From the NCBI GenBank assembly GCA_910585825.1, contig CAJUEY010000001.1, positions 1-64,000 on the forward strand: DNA of 64,000 bases, written 5' to 3'. The translations under genes and the position numbers were made by a program. How positions within the stretch are numbered: position 1 is the first letter of the stretch; each line of letters begins with the position of its first letter. The DNA comes from an uncultured Lachnospiraceae bacterium (GTDB lineage: Bacteria > Bacillota > Clostridia > Lachnospirales > Lachnospiraceae). The notes under the pieces were generated by a model. It did not search any database. It was not told the origin of the DNA and saw nothing but the letters and a program-made list of their open reading frames with translations. This document shows positions 32,885-41,311 of this stretch, piece after piece.

Positions 32885-35194
32885 ATGAAAACAAAAAAAT
32901 GGAAACGTGCAGCCGCAGCGCTGCTGGCGGGAATATTTGTAATTACAGCCGCAGGCTGTGGAGGAAACGGAAAAGAGCAGACATCAGGAGAAGAGGGATC
33001 TTCTATGGAAAATTCCGAACAGGAAATTGCAAAAGGAAGATATGTGGAAACGATCAGAGAGACGCCGGAAGGGGTAAGTACGATATTGAATATGGTTAAG
33101 CTTTCCGATGGCAGCGCGGCATTTATTGATGAAAATACCGGAAAAATGTATCTCTCAAAAGATAACGCAGATACATGGGAAGAAAAGAGCCTGCCGTCTC
33201 TGGAAGAAAAAAGCGGTAAGGAAGATATTGAAATTACAAGTAAGGCAATCGCGCCGGACGGCAGTGTTTTTTATTCTTATGTAGATTGGAGCACGGACTA
33301 CAATAAAGAAGATTCTTCCGTTAAGGAGCATTATTTTTATATTGACAAAGATGGAAACACGACGGAGATTACTTTTACAGATGAATCCAAAAGTTTTGAT
33401 TTTTATCTTTCCGACGCCGTATTTATAGAAGATAAAGTGCTGGCAGGGATTTTAAACGGCGGTTCGGCATATCGGATGGATCTGGAAACAAGCACAGTCG
33501 CCGCTATGGGAATGTTAGAAGGAGGTCAGATGTTTGCTTTTGCAGTAGGAGATTATTTGATGTCTTCGAAGCAGATTTATCAGATTTCCACCAAAAGTAC
33601 GGTAGAAGACTCTGCGCTTACAGATTTTGTACAGGAAGAAACAAAGGGATTGAAAAAAATGGCAGCCTGTATAGACAATGAAGAAAATACACTGTATCTG
33701 GCGTCTGCCAGCGGATTGTACAGTCATGCAATGGGCGGCAGTACCATGGAAAAGCTTTTAGACGGCGGACTCTGCGCGCTGGGAGATCCTACGAAACAGG
33801 CAACGGCCCTTTTGAAGAATGAAGACGGGAGTTTTCTCGTTGCTTATGACGACGGGGAAATTGATTTGTATACTTATGACAAAGAGGCGCCTGCCGTACC
33901 GACACAGCAAATCAGTATTTACAGCCTGGAACAGAATGCAACAGTGAACAGAGCGATCAGTATGTTTCGTAAAAGCAATCCGGATATATATGTAAAACAG
34001 GAAATCGGTCTTTCCGGAGATTATAGTATGACAAAAGAAGATGCAGTCCGTAATTTAAATACACGCCTTCTGGCGGGAGAAGGACCGGACATTTTGTTGT
34101 TAGATGGATTGCCTGTGGATTCTTATATTGAAAAAGACATCCTTGCGGATTTAAGTGAGGTTACAGAAGAGATGGAAAAAAACGGCGCTTATTTTTCTGG
34201 TGTTTTAAACGCGTATCAAAATGAAAAAGGTCTGTATGCAGTTCCTGTCCGTTTTCGGATTCCGGTTTTGATCGGAGAGAAAGAAAGGGTAGAAAGTATA
34301 AAGGATATTGACGGTTTGGCAGAAGCGGTAAAGAGCGCAAGAGAGGCGCATCCGAACGGCAATACGGTTATGGGTACCTACACGGCGGAAGAACTTATGA
34401 AACGGCTGTACGAGGTAGTTTCTACGAGGTTAAAAGATGGAGAAAAACCGGATAAAGAGGCCATTTTGAATGTTCTGACCAGAGCGAATGAAATTTATAC
34501 GGAGGAACAGAAAAATATAACGCAGAAATTAATGGAAATGCACAATAATGCGCTTACCTGGATGAAAGAATACGGTACTTTGGAGCAGTATGAAAATCTT
34601 GTGATTGATTCTGGTGCGGCAGTGGATTTTATGTCAGGAAATCAGTCTCTTATGATCGGAAAATTAAGCGGCATGGATGATTTTAAAATGTTAGAAAGCA
34701 TTCCCAAAAATAAAGATGGTTTTGGTTATGCGCTTGTGAACGGAGAGGACGGATATGTTTTTTCTCCAAATGGCATTGCAGGAATTAATGATAAGTCAAA
34801 AGAAAAAGAACTGGCGGTTTTGTTTTTACAGGAACTTCTGGGAAAGGATGTACAGAAATCGGATTTATCCGACGGATTCCCGGTAAATGCCGATGCCTGG
34901 GAAATATTTACGGAAAATCCAAATCCGAAGATGCATCTTGGGTTTTCGGCATCTGAAGCATCCGAAGACGGCGGTACAGAGAACAGGATTAATTTTGAAG
35001 TAACATGGCCCTCTGAAGAAGAGCTGTCTGCTATGAAAGGGAGAATTGAAATGCTGACACAGCCCTCTTTATCCGACAGTGTTATTTTTGATGCAGTTAT
35101 CGAAAGCGGCGTTAAGGTTCTGGAAGGCAGTCTGACGGTGGATGAGGGATGTGATGAAATTGTTCAAAAAGTGGAGCTCTATCTGGCAGAGTAG
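32885..35194 (+). CDS. Solute-binding lipoprotein fused to a propeller-like domain
   Basis: A 769-residue lipoprotein with lipobox ITAAGC. Residues about 45-345 form a repetitive beta-rich domain with an Asp-box-like motif SKDNADTW (residues 91-98) and phrases such as IAPDGSVFYSY and NTLYLASASGLY, which suggests a beta-propeller. Residues about 350-765 resemble an extracellular carbohydrate-type solute-binding protein (QISIYSLEQNATVNRAISMF at the start of the domain, then LLAGEGPDILLLDG). Ordinary binding proteins are about 420 residues, so the fusion is unusual. The ATG follows AGGAGG. The stop lies inside the first permease gene, which starts 41 bases earlier. The ligand is unknown. Confidence 0.85.
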   Translation: MKTKKWKRAAAALLAGIFVITAAGCGGNGKEQTSGEEGSSMENSEQEIAKGRYVETIRETPEGVSTILNMVKLSDGSAAFIDENTGKMYLSKDNADTWEEKSLPSLEEKSGKEDIEITSKAIAPDGSVFYSYVDWSTDYNKEDSSVKEHYFYIDKDGNTTEITFTDESKSFDFYLSDAVFIEDKVLAGILNGGSAYRMDLETSTVAAMGMLEGGQMFAFAVGDYLMSSKQIYQISTKSTVEDSALTDFVQEETKGLKKMAACIDNEENTLYLASASGLYSHAMGGSTMEKLLDGGLCALGDPTKQATALLKNEDGSFLVAYDDGEIDLYTYDKEAPAVPTQQISIYSLEQNATVNRAISMFRKSNPDIYVKQEIGLSGDYSMTKEDAVRNLNTRLLAGEGPDILLLDGLPVDSYIEKDILADLSEVTEEMEKNGAYFSGVLNAYQNEKGLYAVPVRFRIPVLIGEKERVESIKDIDGLAEAVKSAREAHPNGNTVMGTYTAEELMKRLYEVVSTRLKDGEKPDKEAILNVLTRANEIYTEEQKNITQKLMEMHNNALTWMKEYGTLEQYENLVIDSGAAVDFMSGNQSLMIGKLSGMDDFKMLESIPKNKDGFGYALVNGEDGYVFSPNGIAGINDKSKEKELAVLFLQELLGKDVQKSDLSDGFPVNADAWEIFTENPNPKMHLGFSASEASEDGGTENRINFEVTWPSEEELSAMKGRIEMLTQPSLSDSVIFDAVIESGVKVLEGSLTVDEGCDEIVQKVELYLAE

Positions 35195-35993
35195 ATGGCT
35201 GTTTTTACTGCCCAGCATGGCGGGAGTCTTTGTATTTGCCGTACTTCCCTTTGGAAATATGCTGATTCAGTCATTTTCAGGCGGCCTTATAAATTATAAA
35301 ACAGTTTTCACCAATGAGGCGTTCCATCTTGCGATAAAAAACACCTTCCGTTTTGTGGGCGTTGGAATTCCCCTGTTGCTGCTGCTGTCCTTTGCAGCAG
35401 CATTGGGGATTTACAAAAGCAAATGGGTGCGGTTATTTAAATCTGTTTATTTGCTGCCTATGGCGGTTCCTACGGCAGTTGTGGTGCTGATCTGGAAAGT
35501 GCTTTTTCATAGAGAGGGAATCGGAAATCAGATGCTGGCTTTTTTTCATATAGAAGCAGTCGATTGGATGTCTACCGATGCAGCGTTTGTTGTTTTGGTT
35601 ATCAGCTATATCTGGAAAAATCTGGGGTATACAATTGTTCTATGGATTGCGGGAATGGCGGCAATTCCCGACAGCATTATTGAGGCGGCCCGGGTAGACG
35701 GAGCAACGCAGGGGCAGTGTGTGCGTTATATGGTTCTGCCTCAGTTAAAACCGGTATTTTATACGATTACAATGCTTTCGTTTTTGAATTCCTTTAAGGT
35801 GTTTCGAGAGGCATATCTGGTGGCGGGAGCCTATCCGCAGAAGAGTATTTATCTGCTGCAGCATTTGTTCAATAACTGGTTTACCAATCTGGAGATTGAA
35901 AAAATGTCATCTGCAGCCGTACTTTTGGCAGTCTTTTTTGCCCTCTGCTCCCTGTCGCTGAAAAATTTGTGGGAAAAGGAGGATGCATACTGA
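35154..35993 (+). CDS. ABC transporter permease, sugar type (first subunit)
   Basis: A 279-residue inner-membrane permease of the MalF/UgpA type with about six membrane segments. The ATPase-docking EAA loop is visible as IIEAARVDGATQGQCVRYMVLPQLKP. It starts with ATG at 35154, five bases after GAGGG, inside the 3' end of the binding-protein gene; an ATG four codons upstream is the alternative. The stop shares its last base with the start of the second permease (TGATG), so translation is coupled. No ATPase is encoded next to it; a shared MsmX-like ATPase elsewhere would be needed for transport. Confidence 0.9.
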   Translation: MKLFKKWSSIWQSRWLFLLPSMAGVFVFAVLPFGNMLIQSFSGGLINYKTVFTNEAFHLAIKNTFRFVGVGIPLLLLLSFAAALGIYKSKWVRLFKSVYLLPMAVPTAVVVLIWKVLFHREGIGNQMLAFFHIEAVDWMSTDAAFVVLVISYIWKNLGYTIVLWIAGMAAIPDSIIEAARVDGATQGQCVRYMVLPQLKPVFYTITMLSFLNSFKVFREAYLVAGAYPQKSIYLLQHLFNNWFTNLEIEKMSSAAVLLAVFFALCSLSLKNLWEKEDAY

Positions 35994-36832
35994 TGCGGTT
36001 AAAAATTTTTCGGGTCTTATTATTTTTGTTTGGAATGATCATCTGTCTGCCGATTATTGCAGTCGTATTAGGATCTCTGAAAAGCGGTAAGGAGCTTTCA
36101 GATGCATTGTCTGCCATTATCGGAGCTACAGGAGGTTCGGTGCAGTGGCATTTACTGCCGTTGTATCCTACGGGAATGCATTTTATAAAACTTCTTTTTT
36201 ATACGCCGGAGTTTTTTACGGTATTCTGGAATTCCATGAAGCTGGTGGGATGTATTCTGCTGGGGCAGATGTTTGTGGCGATTCCTGCGGCATTTGGATT
36301 TTCAAGGTTTTCTTTTCGTGGAAAATATGCGCTGTTTCTTTCTTATGTTATTTTAATGCTAATGCCGTTTTGTGTTTTGATGCTGCCGTCGTATCTTGTA
36401 TTAAAGGGTATGTATCTGATGAATACCCACTGGAGTATTATTCTTCCGGCAGTTTTTTCCACCTTTCCCGTGTTCATCATGTATCGGGGGTTTGCGGCAA
36501 TTCCAAAGGAGTTGTATGAGGCTGCAAAAATAGACGGCGCCGGAGACTGGCAGACGTTTATCCGTATCGGGATACCCCTTGGCTCTCCGGGCATTCTTTC
36601 GGCTTTGGTGCTGGGATTTTTGGAATATTGGAATATGGTGGAGCAGCCATTGGCATTTTTGGAGGATCTTTCCCTCTGGCCGCTGTCTCTGTATCTGCCG
36701 GAAATTGATTTGAGACGGGCGGGAATGGCTCTGGCGGCCTCGGTAATTACACTGATCCCGGCAGTATTTGTATTTTTTATGGGGCAGGATTATCTGGAGT
36801 CCGGAATTACCGCCTCAGGAATGAAGGAGTAG
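35993..36832 (+). CDS. ABC transporter permease, sugar type (second subunit)
   Basis: A 279-residue MalG-type permease with about six membrane segments and the EAA loop ELYEAAKIDGAGDWQTFIRI. It starts at the ATG that overlaps the previous stop, behind AGGAGG. The stop lies three bases before the start of the HlyD-like gene. With the preceding permease it would form the heterodimeric channel for the propeller-fused binding protein. Confidence 0.9.
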   Translation: MRLKIFRVLLFLFGMIICLPIIAVVLGSLKSGKELSDALSAIIGATGGSVQWHLLPLYPTGMHFIKLLFYTPEFFTVFWNSMKLVGCILLGQMFVAIPAAFGFSRFSFRGKYALFLSYVILMLMPFCVLMLPSYLVLKGMYLMNTHWSIILPAVFSTFPVFIMYRGFAAIPKELYEAAKIDGAGDWQTFIRIGIPLGSPGILSALVLGFLEYWNMVEQPLAFLEDLSLWPLSLYLPEIDLRRAGMALAASVITLIPAVFVFFMGQDYLESGITASGMKE

Positions 36833-36835
36833 GAA

Positions 36836-38278
36836 ATGAGAAAACATAGAGAACGGGCAGCAATGTATTTTGGGCTGTTTCTGGTGTTTATGCTGTTTTG
36901 TACAATTGTATCCAGAGGAATTTATGCTAGCCAGATGCCGAAAGTAACGGCAGGGAATATAGAGACAAAAACGCTGGTGCGTGAAATTGAAGCAAACGGC
37001 ACAGTTGTGACAAAAGAAGAAGTTCCGGTAGTGACAGAAGCAGGGGTTCTGGTAGAAAAGGTCTGTGTTGTAGAGGGACAGAAAGTAGAGCCTGGGGATT
37101 TGCTGTTTCAGGTGGAAACAGAAGATTTAAAACGGATTTTACAGCAGGCAGATGCGCAGATTCAGACGGAAGAGGCAAAGCTGTCGGAGCTGAATGCAAG
37201 CGGGAGTACGGCAGTCAACCGTGCCAGTCAGGATTTGCAGGACGCTGCAGATACTGCGGCGGGAGACGTTGGCCGGGCAGAGGAGGCTTATCAGGCGGCG
37301 GTACGGGAGAGGGATTCCTTTCCTTCTCAGGAAGAATATAAAAAAAACGCATACAAAAAAGATGCTGAATATCAGAAACTGTGGAAAGCCTCTCAGAAAA
37401 AGACTGCAGCAAAAGCAGACAAAAACGCTTTTTCCAGTTACAAAAAAAGCATGGACGCAAGCCTTTCTGAAAGCTATGCACAGGAAAAATCGGCTCTTGA
37501 GGATGCTGTGTCAGAAAAAGAAGCAGCGCTAAGCGCAGCGAATACAAGCCGCAGCGAGACGATCAAACAGGCGCAGAGGGCGCTGGAGGATGCAAAAAAC
37601 GGCGGTGGTGAAAGCGGCGCAAAGAAGGAGCAGCAAAACCAGATTGCACTGTTAAAGGAAAATAGGGAACGGCTATTGAAACTGCAGCAGGAGGAAGGAA
37701 AAATTTTCTGTGAGATATCCGGTTATGTCGGCAGAATATCCGTTCTGGCGGGAGAGCGGACCACGGACGCTTCGGCTTTGGTGTTAAGCGATGCCAACGG
37801 AGAAAAGCTGTTTCAGGCGGTGCTGCCCCAGGAAGAAAAAGCTTATCTTACGCCGGGAGATAAAATCGATCTTTCTTTTCCTAACGGCGGAAGGCGGATT
37901 TTGGGAATTCCCATTGAATCAGTGGGAGATTTGGAAGACGGGACCTGTCAGATTACCGCAAAAATTGCAGACCCCCAGGTGATAATCGGCCAGACGGCAG
38001 AAATGAATTTGAATAAAGAGGTTGGAAGATATGAATGCAGTATTCCGCTGTCGGCATTGTATCACGACAACAGTTCCGATTTTGTGTATTTGATAGAGGA
38101 AAAGAATACCATTCTCGGCGTGGAAATGACGGCGAGGAAGCAAAAGGTGAAAGTAATAGATCAGGATGCCTCCTATGCCGCGCTGGAGACGGATGCCTTT
38201 ACAGAGGAAGATAAACTTGTTATAGAAACGGATAAGGAGATCAAAGACGGTGCGCGGGTGCGGCCGGTGGAAGAATAA
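36836..38278 (+). CDS. HlyD/RND-type membrane-fusion adaptor
   Basis: A 480-residue adaptor with one N-terminal membrane segment (about residues 10-30). It has a biotinyl-lipoyl half motif (GVLVEKVCVVEGQKVEPGD), a long Lys/Ala/Glu-rich coiled coil (about 95-280), the second lipoyl half (CEISGYVGRISVLAGERTT) and beta-barrel domains. Such adaptors normally work with a MacB-type ABC or an RND exporter, yet the neighbours are importer-type permeases and no exporter follows. GGAG precedes the ATG, which begins three bases after the permease stop, so it is surely in the same operon. Its partner is unclear. Confidence 0.88.
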   Translation: MRKHRERAAMYFGLFLVFMLFCTIVSRGIYASQMPKVTAGNIETKTLVREIEANGTVVTKEEVPVVTEAGVLVEKVCVVEGQKVEPGDLLFQVETEDLKRILQQADAQIQTEEAKLSELNASGSTAVNRASQDLQDAADTAAGDVGRAEEAYQAAVRERDSFPSQEEYKKNAYKKDAEYQKLWKASQKKTAAKADKNAFSSYKKSMDASLSESYAQEKSALEDAVSEKEAALSAANTSRSETIKQAQRALEDAKNGGGESGAKKEQQNQIALLKENRERLLKLQQEEGKIFCEISGYVGRISVLAGERTTDASALVLSDANGEKLFQAVLPQEEKAYLTPGDKIDLSFPNGGRRILGIPIESVGDLEDGTCQITAKIADPQVIIGQTAEMNLNKEVGRYECSIPLSALYHDNSSDFVYLIEEKNTILGVEMTARKQKVKVIDQDASYAALETDAFTEEDKLVIETDKEIKDGARVRPVEE

Positions 38279-38323
38279 TCTGCAGCAGAAACACAATGTG
38301 GTATGGCGCTGGAATGGAATTTC

Positions 38324-38388
38324 AAAAAGCAGGAAAGCAGACGGATGCAGTCAGAATATAAGATTCTGATTTGCTCCGCCTGCTTTTT
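38324..38388 (+). terminator. Terminator after the adaptor gene
   Basis: AAAAAGCAGG (38324-38333) pairs with CCTGCTTTTT (38379-38388), with an inner CAGAAT/ATTCTG hairpin. The long loop makes it less certain than others. Confidence 0.6.
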
Positions 38389-38486
38389 GCAGCTTATGTG
38401 GAAAATGTTTTTCAGACATCTTTGCGATGGTAAAAACCAGGCTTAAAATTAAGCGCTTATTAAAAGTAAAAAAAAGCATTATAGAC

Positions 38487-38515
38487 TTGATTTTAACTTC
38501 ACAAAGAGGTAAATT
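38487..38515 (+). promoter_or_regulatory. Promoter for the Mrp-like operon
   Basis: TTGATT (38487-38492) and TAAATT (38510-38515) with a 17-bp spacer, 21 bp before the first start codon. No other promoter is seen inside the following 9.4 kb. Confidence 0.5.
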
Positions 38516-38536
38516 ATTGTGGGAGTGTGAGAGCAT

Positions 38537-39037
38537 ATGTATATCATATTTTTATTATTATGGATTCTGCTAAACGGGCAGTTTACATGGGAGATTGTCT
38601 GTTTTGGAATTGTCATTGCAGGCGTTATGTATGCGTTTGTATGTAAATTTTTGGATTATTCTCTGGAAAAGGATATTCTTTTGTTTCGGAAGATGCCTTA
38701 TATTTTGGCATATATTCTGATTTTGATCTGGGAAATTATTAAGGCGAATGTGGATACAATACACCTGGCCCTTAGTATTCGTAATGAAATAGATCCTGTT
38801 GTCGTAAGATTTCGGACGGATTTAAAGTCGAAAGCGGCCAAAGTTGCTCTGGCGAATTCCATTACGCTGACGCCGGGGACGATTACGGTGGATTTAGAGG
38901 GAGACGAACTGATTATACACGCACTGGATGCAGAGCTGGTGGAAGGAATTGACGAAAGCATATTTGTCCGGCTGCTTCGCAAAATGGAGGCAATGGACGA
39001 AGCAGTTCTTAAGAAACGGAGGGAGCGTCATGAATAG
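38537..39037 (+). CDS. mnhE: Na+/H+ antiporter subunit MnhE/MrpE
   Basis: The 166-residue protein has two or three membrane segments in its first 75 residues and a cytoplasmic C-terminal domain with the family segment ALANSITLTPGTITVDLEGDE shortened here to its core TLTPGTITVDL. In Mrp complexes MrpE helps assembly. It is the first gene of a ten-gene operon, and its stop overlaps the start of mnhF by eight bases. Confidence 0.9.
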   Translation: MYIIFLLLWILLNGQFTWEIVCFGIVIAGVMYAFVCKFLDYSLEKDILLFRKMPYILAYILILIWEIIKANVDTIHLALSIRNEIDPVVVRFRTDLKSKAAKVALANSITLTPGTITVDLEGDELIIHALDAELVEGIDESIFVRLLRKMEAMDEAVLKKRRERHE

Positions 39038-39362
39038 TAATATTCCTGCACTGGAACAGGCGTATCATATCCTGTTTATGGTGTTTTTGATTATTCTGGC
39101 AATTTTATTTTTTGCCTGTTTGATTCGGGCGGTAATCGGTCCCCGTATGGCGGACCGGATTGTGGCGGTTAATATGATGGGAACCATGGTTATCGTGGCA
39201 ATTGCAATTCTGGCAGTGATGCTGCAGGAGGGATATCTGGTGGATATCTGTTTGATTTATGCTATGATCAGTTTTCTGGCGGTGATTATATTGACGAAAG
39301 TATACATGGGTGTGTATATGGAATGGAAGAGCAAAGAAGGTGAGAAGTTTGGAAGTTATTGA
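39030..39362 (+). CDS. mnhF: Na+/H+ antiporter subunit MnhF/MrpF
   Basis: A 110-residue protein with three membrane segments. The middle carries the MrpF signature IRAVIGPRMADRIVAVNMMG. The ATG at 39030, behind GGAGGGAG and overlapping the mnhE stop, is chosen over a longer frame starting inside mnhE. MrpF is a small core membrane subunit that also occurs in membrane-bound hydrogenases of the Mbh type. Confidence 0.9.
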   Translation: MNSNIPALEQAYHILFMVFLIILAILFFACLIRAVIGPRMADRIVAVNMMGTMVIVAIAILAVMLQEGYLVDICLIYAMISFLAVIILTKVYMGVYMEWKSKEGEKFGSY

Positions 39363-39726
39363 ATGGATTCGTTTTTTTCTGGCAGTTGGATTTCTTTTGT
39401 TTGGGCTGTCGATATTTTTCCTGGAGATATTCGGGACCTATCGTTTTAAATATGTTTTAAACCGTATGCAGATTGCAGCAGCCGGAGATACGCTGGGCAT
39501 CGGTCTCTGTCTGATGGGGCTTATGATCGCAAACGGCTGGAACGGAACAACGGCAAAACTGGCTATGGTGATCGTATTTTTGTGGTGTGCGTCTCCGGTG
39601 TCTTCTCATATGATTGCACGGCTGCAGATGTTTACTGATAAGAGGCTGTTAGACCACTGCCGGATTATTATTTTAAATAAGAAAAAGAAATACGGGAAAG
39701 GGGCAGACGAAAATGGAGATCTTTAA
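39349..39726 (+). CDS. mnhG: Na+/H+ antiporter subunit MnhG/MrpG
   Basis: A 125-residue protein with three membrane segments and the MrpG-type segments GTYRFKYVLNRMQIAAAGDT and CASPVSSHMIARL. The start is TTG at 39349, five bases after AAGGTGA, overlapping the mnhF stop. A longer frame beginning inside mnhF has no ribosome site. The C-terminal tail is basic and its last codons overlap the next gene. Confidence 0.87.
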   Translation: MEVIEWIRFFLAVGFLLFGLSIFFLEIFGTYRFKYVLNRMQIAAAGDTLGIGLCLMGLMIANGWNGTTAKLAMVIVFLWCASPVSSHMIARLQMFTDKRLLDHCRIIILNKKKKYGKGADENGDL

Positions 39727-40000
39727 TATGATCCTGCTGGGGTTTTTGGTGGTTTGCGCTGTCTCAGTAAGCTTTTCCAGAAATCTTTTAAATTCGATTT
39801 TAATATTTATGTCCTACAGTCTGATCATGTCTATCATATGGATTCTTCTGGAATCGCCGGATTTGGCAATTACAGAGGCGGCAGTAGGAGCCGGTGTAAC
39901 AAGCATTTTGTTTTTTGTAACGCTGAAGAAAATTCATGCATTGCAGCAGACGCCGGAAGAAGAGGAGGAGAGCAATGAGCCATATCAGAAAACAGAGTGA
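39713..40000 (+). CDS. MbhD-like (DUF4040) subunit
   Basis: A 95-residue protein with three membrane segments followed by an acidic tail. It matches the MbhD/DUF4040 unit that in classical Mrp complexes is part of the C-terminal extension of MrpA: SPDLAITEAAVGAGVTSILFF is its hallmark, given here in part as LAITEAAVGAGVTS. Here it is a separate gene, as in Mbh hydrogenases. It overlaps mnhG by 14 bases and the following gene by 26. Confidence 0.85.
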   Translation: MEIFNMILLGFLVVCAVSVSFSRNLLNSILIFMSYSLIMSIIWILLESPDLAITEAAVGAGVTSILFFVTLKKIHALQQTPEEEEESNEPYQKTE

Positions 40001-40937
40001 TTATGAGAAAACATTCGCGTATCGTTTTTTTCAGTGGCTTGGAGGAGAAAAAGATGCTTTTGTGGGCAATATGGAAATGCGGCCCCAAAAGGAATATGTG
40101 GAAGAAGAGGCCACGATTCAGGAACGCATGAAGGACAGGCAGCAGGCCATTGCAGAAGCATACGACAGCGGACACAATAAGGAACTGCTTTTTTTCCAGA
40201 TGCTTTATAAGTGTTTCAGTATCCTGTTCTGTATTGCAATCGTGGTGCTTTTGGTGATTACGGTTTCTTATCTGCCTTCTGTGGGAGGAGCGGATAAACC
40301 GACCAATAATCTGGTGTCAGAGACGTATATTTCAGACGGATTGAAGGATACGGGAGCTGTGAATATTGTAACGGGAATGATTTTGTCTTACCGTGCTTTT
40401 GATACTTTTGGCGAGACGAATGTTTTGTTTATTGCCACCTGCTGTGTAATGATTATGTTAATGGTAGATGAAGATAAAATCCGGGAAAACAAAGACTCCA
40501 ACGATCGTGGATTTGAGCCGAAAAATGACGTGATTCTCCAGATGGTTGCGACGCTTCTGGTACCGATCGTATTTCTGTTTGGAATTTATATTATTTTAAA
40601 CGGACACCTTTCTCCGGGCGGAGGATTTTCCGGAGGAGCGATGATCGGCGCCGGAATGATTTTGTATGTGGCGGCCTTTGGATTTGATAAAATGGGGAAA
40701 TTTTTTAATGAAAAAGTGTATAAGTGCGTAAAGGTCACGGCGCTGATCTGCTATGGCTGTATTGTGACGTATTATTTCCTGACCGGCGCAAACGGTCTTC
40801 CCTGCTTAATTCCGTTAGGCGAACCCGGAAAGATTTTAAGCGGAGGGATTACGCTGCCGATTAATATTTTTGTTGGTTCAGAGGTGGCGTGTACGATGTA
40901 TGCATTTTATGCATTGTTCCGAAGAGGAGGCTTATAA
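39975..40937 (+). CDS. MbhE-MnhB fusion subunit
   Basis: A 320-residue protein joining two units that are often separate. Residues about 80-165 resemble MbhE (one membrane segment, then a periplasmic loop, TGAVNIVTGMILSYRAFDTFGE and a second segment). Residues about 190-318 are an MnhB domain with ILNGHLSPGGGFSGGAMIGAG and four membrane segments. The N-terminal 70 residues are cytoplasmic and charged. The ATG at 39975 follows GAGGAGAG and lies inside the MbhD-like gene; the stop shares one base with the next start. Confidence 0.87.
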   Translation: MSHIRKQSDYEKTFAYRFFQWLGGEKDAFVGNMEMRPQKEYVEEEATIQERMKDRQQAIAEAYDSGHNKELLFFQMLYKCFSILFCIAIVVLLVITVSYLPSVGGADKPTNNLVSETYISDGLKDTGAVNIVTGMILSYRAFDTFGETNVLFIATCCVMIMLMVDEDKIRENKDSNDRGFEPKNDVILQMVATLLVPIVFLFGIYIILNGHLSPGGGFSGGAMIGAGMILYVAAFGFDKMGKFFNEKVYKCVKVTALICYGCIVTYYFLTGANGLPCLIPLGEPGKILSGGITLPINIFVGSEVACTMYAFYALFRRGGL

Positions 40938-41311
40938 TGGGAGAGCATTTACTGGCAAATTATGCAGAAGTAGTAGCGGTTGCTTTATTTGGAATCGGCT
41001 TTACCAATCTGCTTTTGCAGAAAAATATGATCAAAAAAATTATCGGGCTGAATATTATGGATACGGCCGTGTATCTGTTTCTTGCGGAAAAAGGTTATAT
41101 TGAAGGGCATATTGCACCAATTGTGGTAGACGGTAATCTTAACCCGGATACTTATATCAATCCTGTGCCGAGCGGCCTGGTTCTGACCGGAATTGTGGTG
41201 TCTGTATCGGTTACGGCGCTTATGCTGTCTCTTACGATCCGGCTTTACCGCAGATATCATACGCTGGATCTGGATGAGATTACGATGAGATTGAAGAAGG
41301 AAGGTCTGTAA
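40937..41311 (+). CDS. mnhC: Na+/H+ antiporter subunit MnhC (NuoK-like)
   Basis: A 124-residue protein with three membrane segments, homologous to NuoK. Typical parts are NMIKKIIGLNIMDTAVYLFL and the LVLTGIVVSVSVTALMLSL helix. The ATG at 40937 follows AGGAGG and overlaps the preceding TAA by one base. It ends directly before the first large antiporter-like subunit. Confidence 0.9.
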   Translation: MGEHLLANYAEVVAVALFGIGFTNLLLQKNMIKKIIGLNIMDTAVYLFLAEKGYIEGHIAPIVVDGNLNPDTYINPVPSGLVLTGIVVSVSVTALMLSLTIRLYRRYHTLDLDEITMRLKKEGL

